Source: Kitasatospora sp. MMS16-BH015
GTDB taxonomy: Bacteria > Actinomycetota > Actinomycetes > Streptomycetales > Streptomycetaceae
NCBI RefSeq assembly: GCF_002943525.1
Contig: NZ_CP025394.1
Location: 4,774,001-4,838,000 of the forward strand
DNA length: 64,000 nt
Direction of reading: 5' to 3'
Part shown: in pieces, positions 49,914 through 58,112 of the stretch
Position numbering within the stretch: the stretch's first letter is position 1
Layout: each line of letters starts with the position of its first letter
Program-made: the position numbers and the translations under genes
The notes under the pieces: generated by a model
Told to the model about the DNA's origin: nothing
The model's database searches: none
The model's input: the letters and a program-made list of their open reading frames with translations, nothing else

Positions 49914-51708
49914 CACCGGCCGGGCCGGCCCCGGCTCGGCGGGAACGGACGGGGAGGCCGAGGTCCGGCGGCGGGTCGCGGAGCTGGAGCGCTGGTTCGG
50001 CGATCCCGCCGATCCGGCCAACCCGCTGGGGACCGCGGCGTTCCTCGCGGCCGACGCCCGGGAGGAGCCGCTCGCGGCGGCCGAACTGCTGCTGGAGCGG
50101 CTCGGGTTGACCGCCGAGTTCGTGCCGCGCGAGCTCGGTGGCCGGCTGACGGAGCTCGACGCCCTGGCCCGCGTGGTGCGGGTGGTCTTCCGCCGGGACG
50201 CGGCGCTCGGGCTCGGCTACGGGTTCACCGACTTCCAGGCCGCCGTGGTGATCTGGGCGGCCGGCAGCCCCGCCCAGCGGCAGGCCGCGGCGCGCCTGCT
50301 GCACGGCGGCGGCCGGATCGTCGCCGCCTATCCGGAGCTGGCGAGCGGCAGCAACTTCCTGGCCAACGAGCTGACCGCCCGGCCGGCCGAGGGCGCGGCG
50401 GTGGCCCGCCTCAGCGGGCGGAAGGAGTCCTTCACCAATGTCTCCCGGGCCGACCGCCTGGTGCTGTTCGCCCGGACCGGCGAGGGGCGGCACAGCCATT
50501 CGGTGCTGCTCGTCGACCGGGCGGCGCTGCCGGCGGACCGGGTCGCCGACCTGCCGAGGCGCCGCACCCGGGGCGTGCGCGGCTGCCTGGTGGCCGGGAT
50601 CGAGTTCGCCGACTGCCCGGTGCCCGCCGATGCCCTGGTGGGCGAGCCGGGCGGCGGCCTGGAGCTGACCCTGCGGCTCTTCCCGGTCATCCGCAGCGTC
50701 GGCCCGTCCGTGGCGCTCGGCTGCGCGGACACCGCGCTGCGCACCGCCGTGGCCTGCGTGGTGGACCGGGGCGTGGTGGGGCGGCCGAGCGAGCCGGACG
50801 GGCCGCAGACCCTGTCGCACGCCAGGAGCACCCTGGCGGGCGCCTTCGTCGACCTGCTGATGTGCGACTGCCTGGCGCTGGTGGCGACCCGCGCGGTGCA
50901 CCTCGCCCCCGCCGACTCCGGGCTGTACGCGGCGGCCGTCAAGTACCTGCTGCCGCAGCTGCTCACGGACACCTCGTACGAGCTGTCCACCTTGCTGGGG
51001 GCGGAGTTCCACGACCGTGACGGGGCGTACGGGGCGTTCGCCAAGAGCGTCCGCGACCTGCCGATGATCGGGCTCGGCGCGGCCGGGTCGGCCGCCTGCC
51101 GGGCCACCGTCGTCCCTCAACTGCCAAGGCTGGCAAGGGAGTCCTGGCTCCGCGACGCCGAGCCGCCGGCCGAGCTGTTCCGCCTGGAGGCGGGCGGGCT
51201 GCCCCCGCTGGACTTCGGCCGGCTCAGCCCGGCGGCCACCGGTGACCCGCTGGCCGCCTCGCTGCCGGGCTCGGCGGCGGCCACCGCGGCGGACCCCGGC
51301 GGACACCTGGCCGAACTGAGCGGCCTGCTCGCGGCGGAGCTGGCCGGCCTGCGGGAGGGCTGCGCCGCCCTCGACCGGGACGGCCGCTCCGCGCTGCTCG
51401 ACCCGCGCGGCCGGGCCCTGGCCGACCGCTACGCCCTGGTGCTCACGGGCGCGGCCTGCCTGGGCGTCTGGCGGCATCAGCAGGGCCCCGGCGCCGGCTT
51501 CCTGGCCGACCCGGGCTGGCTGACCGTGGCGCTCACCCGGCTGCTCCGCCGGCTGGGCACCCCCACGCCGAAACCTCCGGTGGACCAGGAGGAGCCGCTG
51601 CTCGCCGAGGTGCTGGCGAGGTTCGGCGGGCACCGCAGTTACGACCTGTACGACACGCCGCTGGCCGGCGGTACATCCACCGACGGAGAGGGAAGGGACA
51701 GTCGATGA
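49906..51708 (+). CDS. Acyl-CoA-dehydrogenase-like flavoprotein
   Basis: A 600-residue protein starting TTG inside the FAAL stop region (8-base overlap). The ACAD fold is seen in the middle, with the flavin-binding strand region VAAYPELASGSNFLANELTA, the substrate-side block GRKESFTNVSRADRLVLFAR, and a helical C-terminal domain (SHARSTLAGAFVDLLMCD, GLYAAAVKYLLPQLLTDTSY). Length exceeds normal ACADs by about 200 residues at the C-terminus. In FAAL loci such enzymes desaturate the acyl chain on a carrier protein. The catalytic Glu could not be fixed by eye. Confidence 0.8.
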   Translation: MPSTGRAGPGSAGTDGEAEVRRRVAELERWFGDPADPANPLGTAAFLAADAREEPLAAAELLLERLGLTAEFVPRELGGRLTELDALARVVRVVFRRDAALGLGYGFTDFQAAVVIWAAGSPAQRQAAARLLHGGGRIVAAYPELASGSNFLANELTARPAEGAAVARLSGRKESFTNVSRADRLVLFARTGEGRHSHSVLLVDRAALPADRVADLPRRRTRGVRGCLVAGIEFADCPVPADALVGEPGGGLELTLRLFPVIRSVGPSVALGCADTALRTAVACVVDRGVVGRPSEPDGPQTLSHARSTLAGAFVDLLMCDCLALVATRAVHLAPADSGLYAAAVKYLLPQLLTDTSYELSTLLGAEFHDRDGAYGAFAKSVRDLPMIGLGAAGSAACRATVVPQLPRLARESWLRDAEPPAELFRLEAGGLPPLDFGRLSPAATGDPLAASLPGSAAATAADPGGHLAELSGLLAAELAGLREGCAALDRDGRSALLDPRGRALADRYALVLTGAACLGVWRHQQGPGAGFLADPGWLTVALTRLLRRLGTPTPKPPVDQEEPLLAEVLARFGGHRSYDLYDTPLAGGTSTDGEGRDSR

Positions 51709-52019
51709 GAGGGACGGACGGCCGGCCGCCGCTGGCGATCATCTCGACGGACGGGACCGAGCACGAGCTGTGCGGCTGGCTGACGGCCCGGCTGCACGCC
51801 CAGCTGCCCGGCACCCGGCCGATCGACCCTGACACGCAGTTGATCGAGTACGGCATGGACTCCGTGGTGGCGCTCGGCCTGTACGGCGAGATCGAGGAGG
51901 TCTTCGGGCTGAAGCTCGACTTCGGCGCGGTCTACGAGTACGCCACCGTCCACGAGTTGGCCGCGCACCTGGCGGCCAGGGCGGCCGTCCGCCGGCCGCG
52001 CCCGGGGGCGGGCTCATGA
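51705..52019 (+). CDS. Acyl carrier protein 1
   Basis: A 104-residue carrier protein. The phosphopantetheine site is Ser53 in IEYGMDSVVALGL, with helix II following (YGEIEEVFGLKLDFGAVYEY). It overlaps the dehydrogenase gene by four bases and the next gene by four bases. The probable role is to carry the FAAL-activated acyl group. Confidence 0.88.
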   Translation: MRGTDGRPPLAIISTDGTEHELCGWLTARLHAQLPGTRPIDPDTQLIEYGMDSVVALGLYGEIEEVFGLKLDFGAVYEYATVHELAAHLAARAAVRRPRPGAGS

Positions 52020-52333
52020 CGACCGGGGCGACCGCGGCCTGCACCGTCGGCCCGCGGCTCCAGGCAGCGCTGCTGGCCGTCTCCGAGGTGACGCCGGAGC
52101 TGCTCTTCGGTGAGCCGGAGGCCGGCTTCGGGGCCGAACTCGACGACGAACTCCAGCTGGTGGACGACCTCGGCTTCGACTCGGTGATGCTGATGGAGTT
52201 CCTGCACCGCCTCCAGGAGCACTTCCCGGCCCTCGGGGAGCTGTCCCTGCCGGAGACCCTGCCACACCTGCGCACGGTCGGTTCGGTCACGGAGTTCCTG
52301 AGGCGGCGGTTGCCACGGGCCGAGGCGGTCTGA
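52016..52333 (+). CDS. Acyl carrier protein 2
   Basis: A 105-residue carrier protein with Ser56 in DDLGFDSVMLMEFLHRL as the attachment site, and a typical third-helix region (LPHLRTVGSVTEFLRRRLPR). Its sequence differs clearly from carrier 1, so the two probably serve separate steps. Confidence 0.88.
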   Translation: MTTGATAACTVGPRLQAALLAVSEVTPELLFGEPEAGFGAELDDELQLVDDLGFDSVMLMEFLHRLQEHFPALGELSLPETLPHLRTVGSVTEFLRRRLPRAEAV

Positions 52334-53197
52334 ATGGTCTTCTCGCTGGAACCCGCGGCCAACCCGAACACGCCGGGGATGTTCGCCCGCCCGATCCAGG
52401 TGCGCGGACCGGACGGGCCGTGGGAGGCCGTGCGCGCGGCGGTGTCCCGGTACGGCAGCGCGCTGGTCCACGCCCGGATGGACGACTGGCTGCCGACGGA
52501 CCTGTCGGACCCGCTGATCCCGGATCAGCTCGGGCCCGACCAGGTGCGGTTCCGCCGGATGCGCCACCCGACCGTCCGGGCGCGCTTCGTGGCCTCCCGG
52601 CTGATGCTCAAGCACACCGCCGGCGCGGTCCTCGGCGAGCCGCCGCACGCCCTGGAACTGGCCTACAAGCTGGGCGGCCGCCCGTACCTGCGCGGTTTCG
52701 AACAGCTGGACGTCAGCCTCAGCCACACCGCCGACCTGCTGGTGGTCGGGCTGACCAGGCGCGGCTGGATCGGCGTGGACGCCGAACTCCGTGACCGGCA
52801 GATGGTGGGCCTGGGCACCGAGGCCCAGATGTGCACCCGGCACGAGCGGGAGGAGCTGGAGCGGATCGCCGAGGAGCAGCGCAACACCGCGCTGGTGCGC
52901 CTGTGGACACTCAAGGAGGCGTACAGCAAGGCCATCGGCCAGGGCATGCGGTTCCGCTTCACCGAGTTCGGCTTCGGGCCGCGGGAGCTCCAGGCGGCGG
53001 ACGTCCGACTGCCCGACGGCTCCCCCGCGACCGGCGCGGAGTGGACCTTCCGCACCGCCCTGCTGCAGGAGCGCTACACGGTGAGCGTCGCCCTGTACGA
53101 CGCGGGCTTCGGGGAGGCGGGTGACGGGGCGCACGCGCTGCGGGTGGAGGACGGCCTGCTGGCCGAGCTGCTCGGTGGGGCCGCCGACGCCCCTTGA
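52334..53197 (+). CDS. 4'-phosphopantetheinyl transferase (Sfp type)
   Basis: A 287-residue enzyme that loads phosphopantetheine onto carrier proteins. Sfp-family motifs are complete: RFVASRLMLKHTAG, KLGGRPYLRGF, DVSLSHTADLLVVGL, GWIGVDAELRD (metal-binding Asp and Glu) and RLWTLKEAYSKAIGQGM (catalytic Glu and Lys). It starts immediately after carrier 2. It likely activates the carriers of both the acyl set and the PKS. Confidence 0.92.
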   Translation: MVFSLEPAANPNTPGMFARPIQVRGPDGPWEAVRAAVSRYGSALVHARMDDWLPTDLSDPLIPDQLGPDQVRFRRMRHPTVRARFVASRLMLKHTAGAVLGEPPHALELAYKLGGRPYLRGFEQLDVSLSHTADLLVVGLTRRGWIGVDAELRDRQMVGLGTEAQMCTRHEREELERIAEEQRNTALVRLWTLKEAYSKAIGQGMRFRFTEFGFGPRELQAADVRLPDGSPATGAEWTFRTALLQERYTVSVALYDAGFGEAGDGAHALRVEDGLLAELLGGAADAP

Positions 53198-53206
53198 GCA
53201 TCATGC

Positions 53207-53257
53207 GGCAGCCGGCCCGCAGGCTGCCAGTGCGGTCCTCACCCGCCGGAGGTGAGG
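53207..53257 (+). terminator. Two tandem hairpins closing the acyl operon
   Basis: GGCAGCC/GGCTGCC (53207-53228) and CCTCACC/GGTGAGG (53237-53257) form two consecutive 7-bp stems just after the transferase stop. They separate the acyl operon from the SARP gene. Confidence 0.5.
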
Positions 53258-53400
53258 AATCCATACCGACTCCGTGCACTTGCTTCCTGTCCGATTCCTG
53301 AACTTCTCACTGTCACGAGCGCCACCCACCGTGTCACGATCCGTAGTGACCGGACGCATCCGCAGCCCGGCGTTGTGCGGAGAGGTGGGGAAGTCCTCGG

Positions 53401-54228
53401 ATGGAAATTCAGGTACTGGGCCCGTTGACCGCTGCCGACTCAGGGGTGTCCATCGTCCCGACGGCGGCGAAGCCGCGCCAGCTCCTGGCGCTGCTCGCGC
53501 TGAACGCGAACCGGATCGTCTCGGTGCCGCAGCTGATGGAGGAGCTCTGGGGCGCGGAGCTGCCGCGCAGCGCCCCCACGACGCTGCAGACGTACATCCT
53601 CCAGCTGCGCCGGAAGCTTCGGGCGGCCGCCCAGGCGAACGGCCGGCCGGGCTGTGCCGAGGAGGTCCTGGCCACCCGGCACGGTGGCTACGTGCTGCAG
53701 GTGCCGGACTCCTCGGTGGACGCCACCGAGTTCGACCGGCTGTCCGCCGCCGGCCACGCCGCCTTCGGGGTCGGCGACCTGGAGGCCGCCTCCGCGCTGC
53801 TGGGCGCCGCCTCCGCGCTGTGGCGCGGGTCGGTGCTGGCCGACGTCCGGCACGGTCAGCAGCTGAGCATCGAGGTCACCCGGCTGGAGGAGTCCCGGAT
53901 CGGAGTGCTCGAGCGGCGGATCCGCGCCGACCTGCGGCTCGGCCGCCACCACGAGCTGATCGGTGAACTCTACGCGCTGACCGGACGCCACCCGATGGAC
54001 GAGGCGCTGCACGCCCACCTGATCGTCGCCCTCTACCGCGCGGGCCGCGCGCCACGGGCGCTGACGGTGTACCAGAAGCTCCGGGACACCCTGGTCGACG
54101 AGCTCGGCCTGGAGCCCTCGGGCCCGCTGCAGCTGCTCCAGCGCGCCATCCTGCGCGGGGAGCCGGCCGACGACTACGGGATGGAGGGCGCCGCCGCGCT
54201 GGTGGCCGGCGGCCGGCTGGTGGGCTGA
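53401..54228 (+). CDS. SARP/BTAD-family pathway activator 1
   Basis: A 275-residue SARP. An OmpR-like winged HTH (about 1-95: MEIQVLGPLTAADSGVSIVP, then AKPRQLLALLALNANRIVSV, ELWGAELPRSAPTTLQTYIL) is followed by the BTAD domain (ESRIGVLERRIRADLRLGRH, MDEALHAHLIVALYRAGRAP, LRDTLVDELGLEPS). It should activate cluster promoters by binding 11-base-spaced direct repeats. It is about half identical by eye to the second SARP at 55174. Confidence 0.93.
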   Translation: MEIQVLGPLTAADSGVSIVPTAAKPRQLLALLALNANRIVSVPQLMEELWGAELPRSAPTTLQTYILQLRRKLRAAAQANGRPGCAEEVLATRHGGYVLQVPDSSVDATEFDRLSAAGHAAFGVGDLEAASALLGAASALWRGSVLADVRHGQQLSIEVTRLEESRIGVLERRIRADLRLGRHHELIGELYALTGRHPMDEALHAHLIVALYRAGRAPRALTVYQKLRDTLVDELGLEPSGPLQLLQRAILRGEPADDYGMEGAAALVAGGRLVG

Positions 54229-54377
54229 CTGCCCGACGCCCCGTCAAATCCGCTGCACGGCCCGGGTCGTGCGCATCCATCCGTGCTCCAGTTCACGTCC
54301 AGTGTTCTTCCAGGGCCGCTGGCCACCATCGTCGGGCGCTGCCGTCCGGTAGTGCCGATGGAGGCGAAGGAGGCCGC

Positions 54378-55130
54378 GTGAACCAGTACTTCGCAGCCGT
54401 GCCGCAGGCCGGGGCGCCGTTGCGCCTCGTCTGCTTCCACCACGCCGGGGCCGGTGCGACGGCGTTCGCCGGCTGGGCCGCCCGGGTCGGTCCCGACATC
54501 TCGGTGCTGCCGGTGCGGCTGCCCGGTCGGGAGAACCGGCTCGGCGAGGCCAGGATCACCGATGTCGAGCTGCTGTTCCGGGAGTTGGACGAGCACCTCG
54601 GCCCGGTGCTGGAGCAGGGCCCCTACGCCTTCTACGGGCACAGCCTCGGCGCCCTGGTGGCGTACCGCCTGGCGGAGCACCGGATCAGGACCGGGCAGCG
54701 CCCGCCGGCCGGGGTGGTCGTCGGGGCCTGCATGGCTCCCCATCTGCCCAACCCGCTGATCTCCGCCGCGGACCTGGGCGACGACGGGCTGCTCGGCCTG
54801 CTGTCGGGCCTGGGCGGCATCCCCGAGGAGCTGCTGGCCCGGCCGGTCTGGCTGCAGGAGATGCTGGCCACCGTCCGGGCCGACCTGACGCTCGGCCGCG
54901 CGCTGCGCGACGGCGCCCTGACGCCGCTGTCCTGCCCGATCTGGGCGTTCGCCGGAGCGCAGGACCGGATCGCCACCCCCGCCGCGGTCGCCGCGTGGGA
55001 GCGCTGGACGACCTCGTCCTTCCACAGCCGGACGCTGACCGGCGGCCACTTCTTCGTCCGGGACGGCGAGCTGCCGGAGCTGCTGGGCGAGCTGCTCACC
55101 GAGCGGCTCGTCCTCGCCTCCGTCGACTGA
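54378..55130 (+). CDS. Type II thioesterase
   Basis: A 250-residue alpha/beta hydrolase that edits or releases acyl groups from carrier proteins. The motifs are CFHHAGAGATAFAGWAARVG at the N-terminus, nucleophile Ser89 in YGHSLGALVAYRL, acid Asp in FAGAQDRIATP and His in LTGGHFFVRDG. The start is GTG. It lies between the two SARP genes, probably co-transcribed with the second. Confidence 0.93.
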   Translation: MNQYFAAVPQAGAPLRLVCFHHAGAGATAFAGWAARVGPDISVLPVRLPGRENRLGEARITDVELLFRELDEHLGPVLEQGPYAFYGHSLGALVAYRLAEHRIRTGQRPPAGVVVGACMAPHLPNPLISAADLGDDGLLGLLSGLGGIPEELLARPVWLQEMLATVRADLTLGRALRDGALTPLSCPIWAFAGAQDRIATPAAVAAWERWTTSSFHSRTLTGGHFFVRDGELPELLGELLTERLVLASVD

Positions 55131-55173
55131 CCGAACCGCGGGAACCGCGAGAACCTCGAAGGGAGAAGGCGCC

Positions 55174-56001
55174 ATGAATATCGGCCTGCTCGGCCCGCTC
55201 AGGGTCGACCAGTCGGGGGTCTCCATCGTGCCGACGGCCAGCAAGCCCCGCAAGGTACTGGCCCTGTTGGCCTGCCGGGCGGACCGGCTGGTGTCGGTGG
55301 AGGCACTGATCGAGGAGGTCTGGGGCGAGCACCCGCCGCGCAGTGTCCAGACCACCCTGCAGACCTACGTCCTGCAGCTGCGCGGCTGCATCGCCACGGC
55401 CCTGGGCGGCCAGACGCCCGTGGACCTGCCGCGCGGCTCGAAGAGCGTGCTGGTCACCGAGCCCGGCGGCTACCTGCTGGACACCCAGGGCGGCTCCCTG
55501 GACCGCGACGAGTTCGACCTGCTCTCCCGGCGCGGCCACCGCGCGATGGACGGCGGGGACTGCCTGGCGGCCTCCGCCACCTTCCGGCAGGCGCTGGAAC
55601 TGTGGCGCGGACCGGCCCTGGTGGACGTCCAGTGCGGGGCGCTGCTCGAGGCGGAGGCGCGCTCGCTGGAGGAGGCCCGGCTGAGCATCCTGGGCCGGCG
55701 GATCGAGGCCGACCTGAGGCTCGGGCGCCACCACGAACTGGTCGGCGAACTGGCCGGCCTCTGCGTCCAGCACCCCCTGCACGAGGGGTTGCAGGCCCAG
55801 TTGATGATCGCCCTCTACCGGGCGGGGCGCCGCAGCGCCGCGCTGGAGACCTACCACCGGCTGCGCACCGTCCTCAGCCGGGAGCTCGGACTCGACCCGT
55901 CGCCGGAGCTGCGCGAGCTGCAGAGCGCCCTGCTCGACGCCGACCCGGGGCTCGACCTGGTCAGGACCGGCCCCCCGGGACGGCTGCTGCGAGCCATCTG
56001 A
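55174..56001 (+). CDS. SARP/BTAD-family pathway activator 2
   Basis: A 275-residue SARP with the same layout as the first: HTH (MNIGLLGPLRVDQSGVSIVP, ASKPRKVLALLACRADRLVS, EVWGEHPPRSVQTTLQTYVL) and BTAD domain (LSILGRRIEADLRLGRHHEL, LHEGLQAQLMIALYRAGRRS). GAAGGGAGAAGG precedes the ATG. It leads directly into the PKS carrier gene 44 bases downstream. Confidence 0.93.
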   Translation: MNIGLLGPLRVDQSGVSIVPTASKPRKVLALLACRADRLVSVEALIEEVWGEHPPRSVQTTLQTYVLQLRGCIATALGGQTPVDLPRGSKSVLVTEPGGYLLDTQGGSLDRDEFDLLSRRGHRAMDGGDCLAASATFRQALELWRGPALVDVQCGALLEAEARSLEEARLSILGRRIEADLRLGRHHELVGELAGLCVQHPLHEGLQAQLMIALYRAGRRSAALETYHRLRTVLSRELGLDPSPELRELQSALLDADPGLDLVRTGPPGRLLRAI

Positions 56002-56044
56002 ACCACCGTGCATCCGACCAGTCACCACTGAGGAAGGAAAACCG

Positions 56045-56311
56045 ATGAGTGAGTTCACCCTGTCCGAGCTGACCGACAAGCTGCGCGAGTGCGCGGGCGA
56101 TCCCGCCGAGGGCTACGACCTGGACCGCGACGACGTCACGGACGTCCTGTTCTTCGACCTCGGTTACGACTCCCTGGCGCTGCTCCAGGTCACCGGGGTG
56201 CTCAAGCGGGAGCGCGGCGTCGTGCTGCGGGACGACGAGGTGATGGGCGTGGAGACCCCCAGGGAGCTGCTCCAGCTGATCAACGCCGACCTCAGCGTGC
56301 GGGCCGCCTGA
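56045..56311 (+). CDS. Type II PKS acyl carrier protein
   Basis: An 88-residue carrier of the aromatic-PKS type, with Ser43 in FFDLGYDSLALLQVTGVL and the family pattern DLxYDSLALLE. GGAAGG lies ahead of the ATG. It is separated from the KS/CLF genes by about 2.2 kb of tailoring genes, an unusual split of the minimal PKS. Confidence 0.93.
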   Translation: MSEFTLSELTDKLRECAGDPAEGYDLDRDDVTDVLFFDLGYDSLALLQVTGVLKRERGVVLRDDEVMGVETPRELLQLINADLSVRAA

Positions 56312-56691
56312 TGCCGTACGCAGCGATCACCTACCGCGTCAAGCCGGGCCACGAGGACGAGATCGCCGCGATCTTCGCGGACTTCCAGCGGGTCGACACC
56401 CCCGAGTACGCCGCCGAGGACGGGACCTCGGCCGGGCGGCTGCTCGGCACCGGTGTCTTCGTCAAGGACGACGTGCTCGTCAGGGTCATCCACTACGAGG
56501 GCGACTTCGCCGCCGTGGGCCGGCACATGGCGGCCCAGCGCGGCGTGCACGTCCTGGAGGAGCGGCTGGCCCCCTACCTCGCCGAGCAGCGGGACACCAC
56601 CAGTGCCGAGGGCTTCGCGGCGTACTTCCGCAACGCCCTGATGCGCTCGGTCGCCCAACTCACCGTGGACACCCACCCGACGCGGGTCTGA
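56311..56691 (+). CDS. SchA/CurD-like domain protein 1
   Basis: A 126-residue protein starting in the stop of the carrier gene (TGATG). It has the SchA/CurD-like pattern: MPYAAITYRVKPGHEDEIAA, FADFQRV, GRLLGTGVFVKDDVLVRVIH and GDFAAVGRHMAAQ. Such proteins accompany spore-pigment and pentangular PKS clusters and are thought to act in ring shaping or oxidation. A close paralogue is at 57232. Confidence 0.88.
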   Translation: MPYAAITYRVKPGHEDEIAAIFADFQRVDTPEYAAEDGTSAGRLLGTGVFVKDDVLVRVIHYEGDFAAVGRHMAAQRGVHVLEERLAPYLAEQRDTTSAEGFAAYFRNALMRSVAQLTVDTHPTRV

Positions 56692-56715
56692 GCACCGGCA
56701 GAAAGGCGGTTCGCC

Positions 56716-57168
56716 ATGACAGCGGCGTTGGGCTTCCTCGCGCTGCTCGGCAGCGGGGTCACGGCCGGGGTGCTGTTCGCCGTCGCGCTGAGCGTGCTTC
56801 CCGCGCTGTTCGCGATGGAGACGAGCACCTACGTGTACGCGCACCAGCTGCTCGGCCGGAACTGGGATCCGACCATGCCGGTGATCGTGCTGGGCTCCAC
56901 CCTGGCCGATCTCCTGTGGGCGGTGTTCGGCGGCGGGGCCGTCCGCGGCCCGGCCGCCGCGGCGACGGTGCTGCTGCTGGGCGTCTCCGGCGTCTCGCAC
57001 CTGTGCAACGTGCCGATCAACCGCAGGGTGAAGGCCGTCGAGGACCCCCGGCGGCTCCCCGCCGACTGGACGGATCCGCGCCCGCCGTGGCGGCGTTGGC
57101 ACCTGCTGCGCACCGCCCTGGCGGCCGCCGCCCTGACCCTGAACAGCATCGCGGCACTGGGCAGTTGA
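56716..57168 (+). CDS. Anthrone-oxygenase-like (DUF1772) membrane protein 1
   Basis: A 150-residue protein with four hydrophobic segments (LGFLALLGSGVTAGVLFAVA, VIVLGSTLADLLWAVFGG, AAATVLLLGVSGV, LRTALAAAALTLNSIAAL). The conserved loop HLCNVPINRRVKAVEDPRRL matches the DUF1772 NxPxN pattern. In aromatic PKS clusters this family is linked to anthrone oxidation to quinones. It pairs with a second copy at 61616. Confidence 0.8.
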   Translation: MTAALGFLALLGSGVTAGVLFAVALSVLPALFAMETSTYVYAHQLLGRNWDPTMPVIVLGSTLADLLWAVFGGGAVRGPAAAATVLLLGVSGVSHLCNVPINRRVKAVEDPRRLPADWTDPRPPWRRWHLLRTALAAAALTLNSIAALGS

Positions 57169-57176
57169 CCGACACC

Positions 57177-57220
57177 AGCAGGCCGGGCCGGCCCCCTCGA
57201 GGGGGCCGGCCCGGCCTGCT
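57177..57220. terminator. 44-bp perfect palindrome between convergent genes
   Basis: A perfect self-complementary 44-base sequence centred on CTCGAG, with arms AGCAGGCCGGGCCGGCCCCC. It lies between the plus-strand DUF1772 gene and the minus-strand SchA/CurD-like gene and can end both transcripts. Confidence 0.85.
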
Positions 57221-57231
57221 GCGCCGCGCGG

Positions 57232-57612
57232 TCAGGAGGCCGCCGGCACGTCCCGGACCGAGATCTGGGCGACGGTGCGCAGCAGGCTGCGCCGGAAGGT
57301 GGCGACGAAGCCCTCCACGGTGTCGGTGTCACGCGGCTTGCTCAGGTACGGCTTGAGGCGCTGCTCCACCTCGCGCACACCCGGCTGGGAGGCCATGTGG
57401 CGCGCCACCGCGTCCAGGTCGCCCTGGTACTCGATGACCCGCACCAGGGTGTCGTCGCGGATGAACACGGCGGTGGCCAGGATCCGGCCGGCCTCCTCGC
57501 CGGTCTCGGTCCGCACCTGGTCGGACCGCACCCGGCGGAAGTTGCCGAAGATCTCGGCCAGTTCGGCCTCGAAGCCCGGCTTGATGTCGTAGGTGAGGGC
57601 GGCGAACGGCAT
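57232..57612 (-). CDS. SchA/CurD-like domain protein 2
   Basis: A 126-residue paralogue of the gene at 56311 (MPFAALTYDIKPGFEAELAE, GRILATAVFIRDDTLVRVIE, GDLDAVARHMASQPG), equal in length. AGGAG lies seven bases before the ATG at 57612. It is the only minus-strand gene in the PKS block and is transcribed divergently from the TcmI-type cyclase gene. Confidence 0.88.
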   Translation of the reverse strand: MPFAALTYDIKPGFEAELAEIFGNFRRVRSDQVRTETGEEAGRILATAVFIRDDTLVRVIEYQGDLDAVARHMASQPGVREVEQRLKPYLSKPRDTDTVEGFVATFRRSLLRTVAQISVRDVPAAS

Positions 57613-57671
57613 GGGTCGCTCCTGGGTGGTCGCTGGACTTGTCCCCCCGATGCCAGCACCACGGCCTCGGA

Positions 57672-57710
57672 TCTCTCTCAAGTCCTTTTGCTGGACGCTC
57701 TCTTGAGTGC
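57672..57710. promoter_or_regulatory. Divergent promoter with candidate SARP heptads
   Basis: On the minus strand TCAAGAG (57700-57706) and TCCAGCA (57689-57695) are spaced by four bases, giving an 11-base period. An outer inverted pair CTCAAG/CTTGAG spans 57677-57707. The site lies between the divergent SchA/CurD-like and cyclase genes. Confidence 0.4.
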
Positions 57711-57776
57711 ACCTCCAGTTGGCAGTGGAACAGTCCGATCGTCGGTTGCAGCACCCAATTCAGTAGGAGGCGAGCA

Positions 57777-58112
57777 GTGCACCGAACCCTTATCGTGGCG
57801 AAGTTGCAGCCGGGCAAGGCCGATGACATCGCGGGCATCTTCGGCGACTCCGACGCGACCGAGCTGCCGCACATGATCGGTGTCGCCCGGCGCACCCTGT
57901 TCAAGTTCCACGACCTCTACTTCCACCTGGTCGAGGCCGACCAGGACATCGCGCCCGACCTCTACAAGGCGCGCAGCCACCCGCTCTACGAGGAGATCAA
58001 CAGCCGGCTCGCCGCCTGTGTGAACCCGTACGACCCGAACTGGAAGGAACCCAAGGACGCCATGGCGACCCCCTTCTACGTGTGGACCAAGGGCGAGGGG
58101 CGGATCCTGTGA
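57777..58112 (+). CDS. TcmI-family polyketide cyclase
   Basis: A 111-residue ferredoxin-fold cyclase: MHRTLIVAKLQPGKADDIAG, ELPHMIGVARRTLFKFHDLY, DLYKARSHPLYEEINSRLAA and DAMATPFYVWTKGE match TcmI/WhiE-ORFVII-type enzymes that close later rings. The GTG at 57777 follows TAGGAGG. It begins a run of overlapping genes (cupin, KS, CLF). Confidence 0.92.
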   Translation: MHRTLIVAKLQPGKADDIAGIFGDSDATELPHMIGVARRTLFKFHDLYFHLVEADQDIAPDLYKARSHPLYEEINSRLAACVNPYDPNWKEPKDAMATPFYVWTKGEGRIL

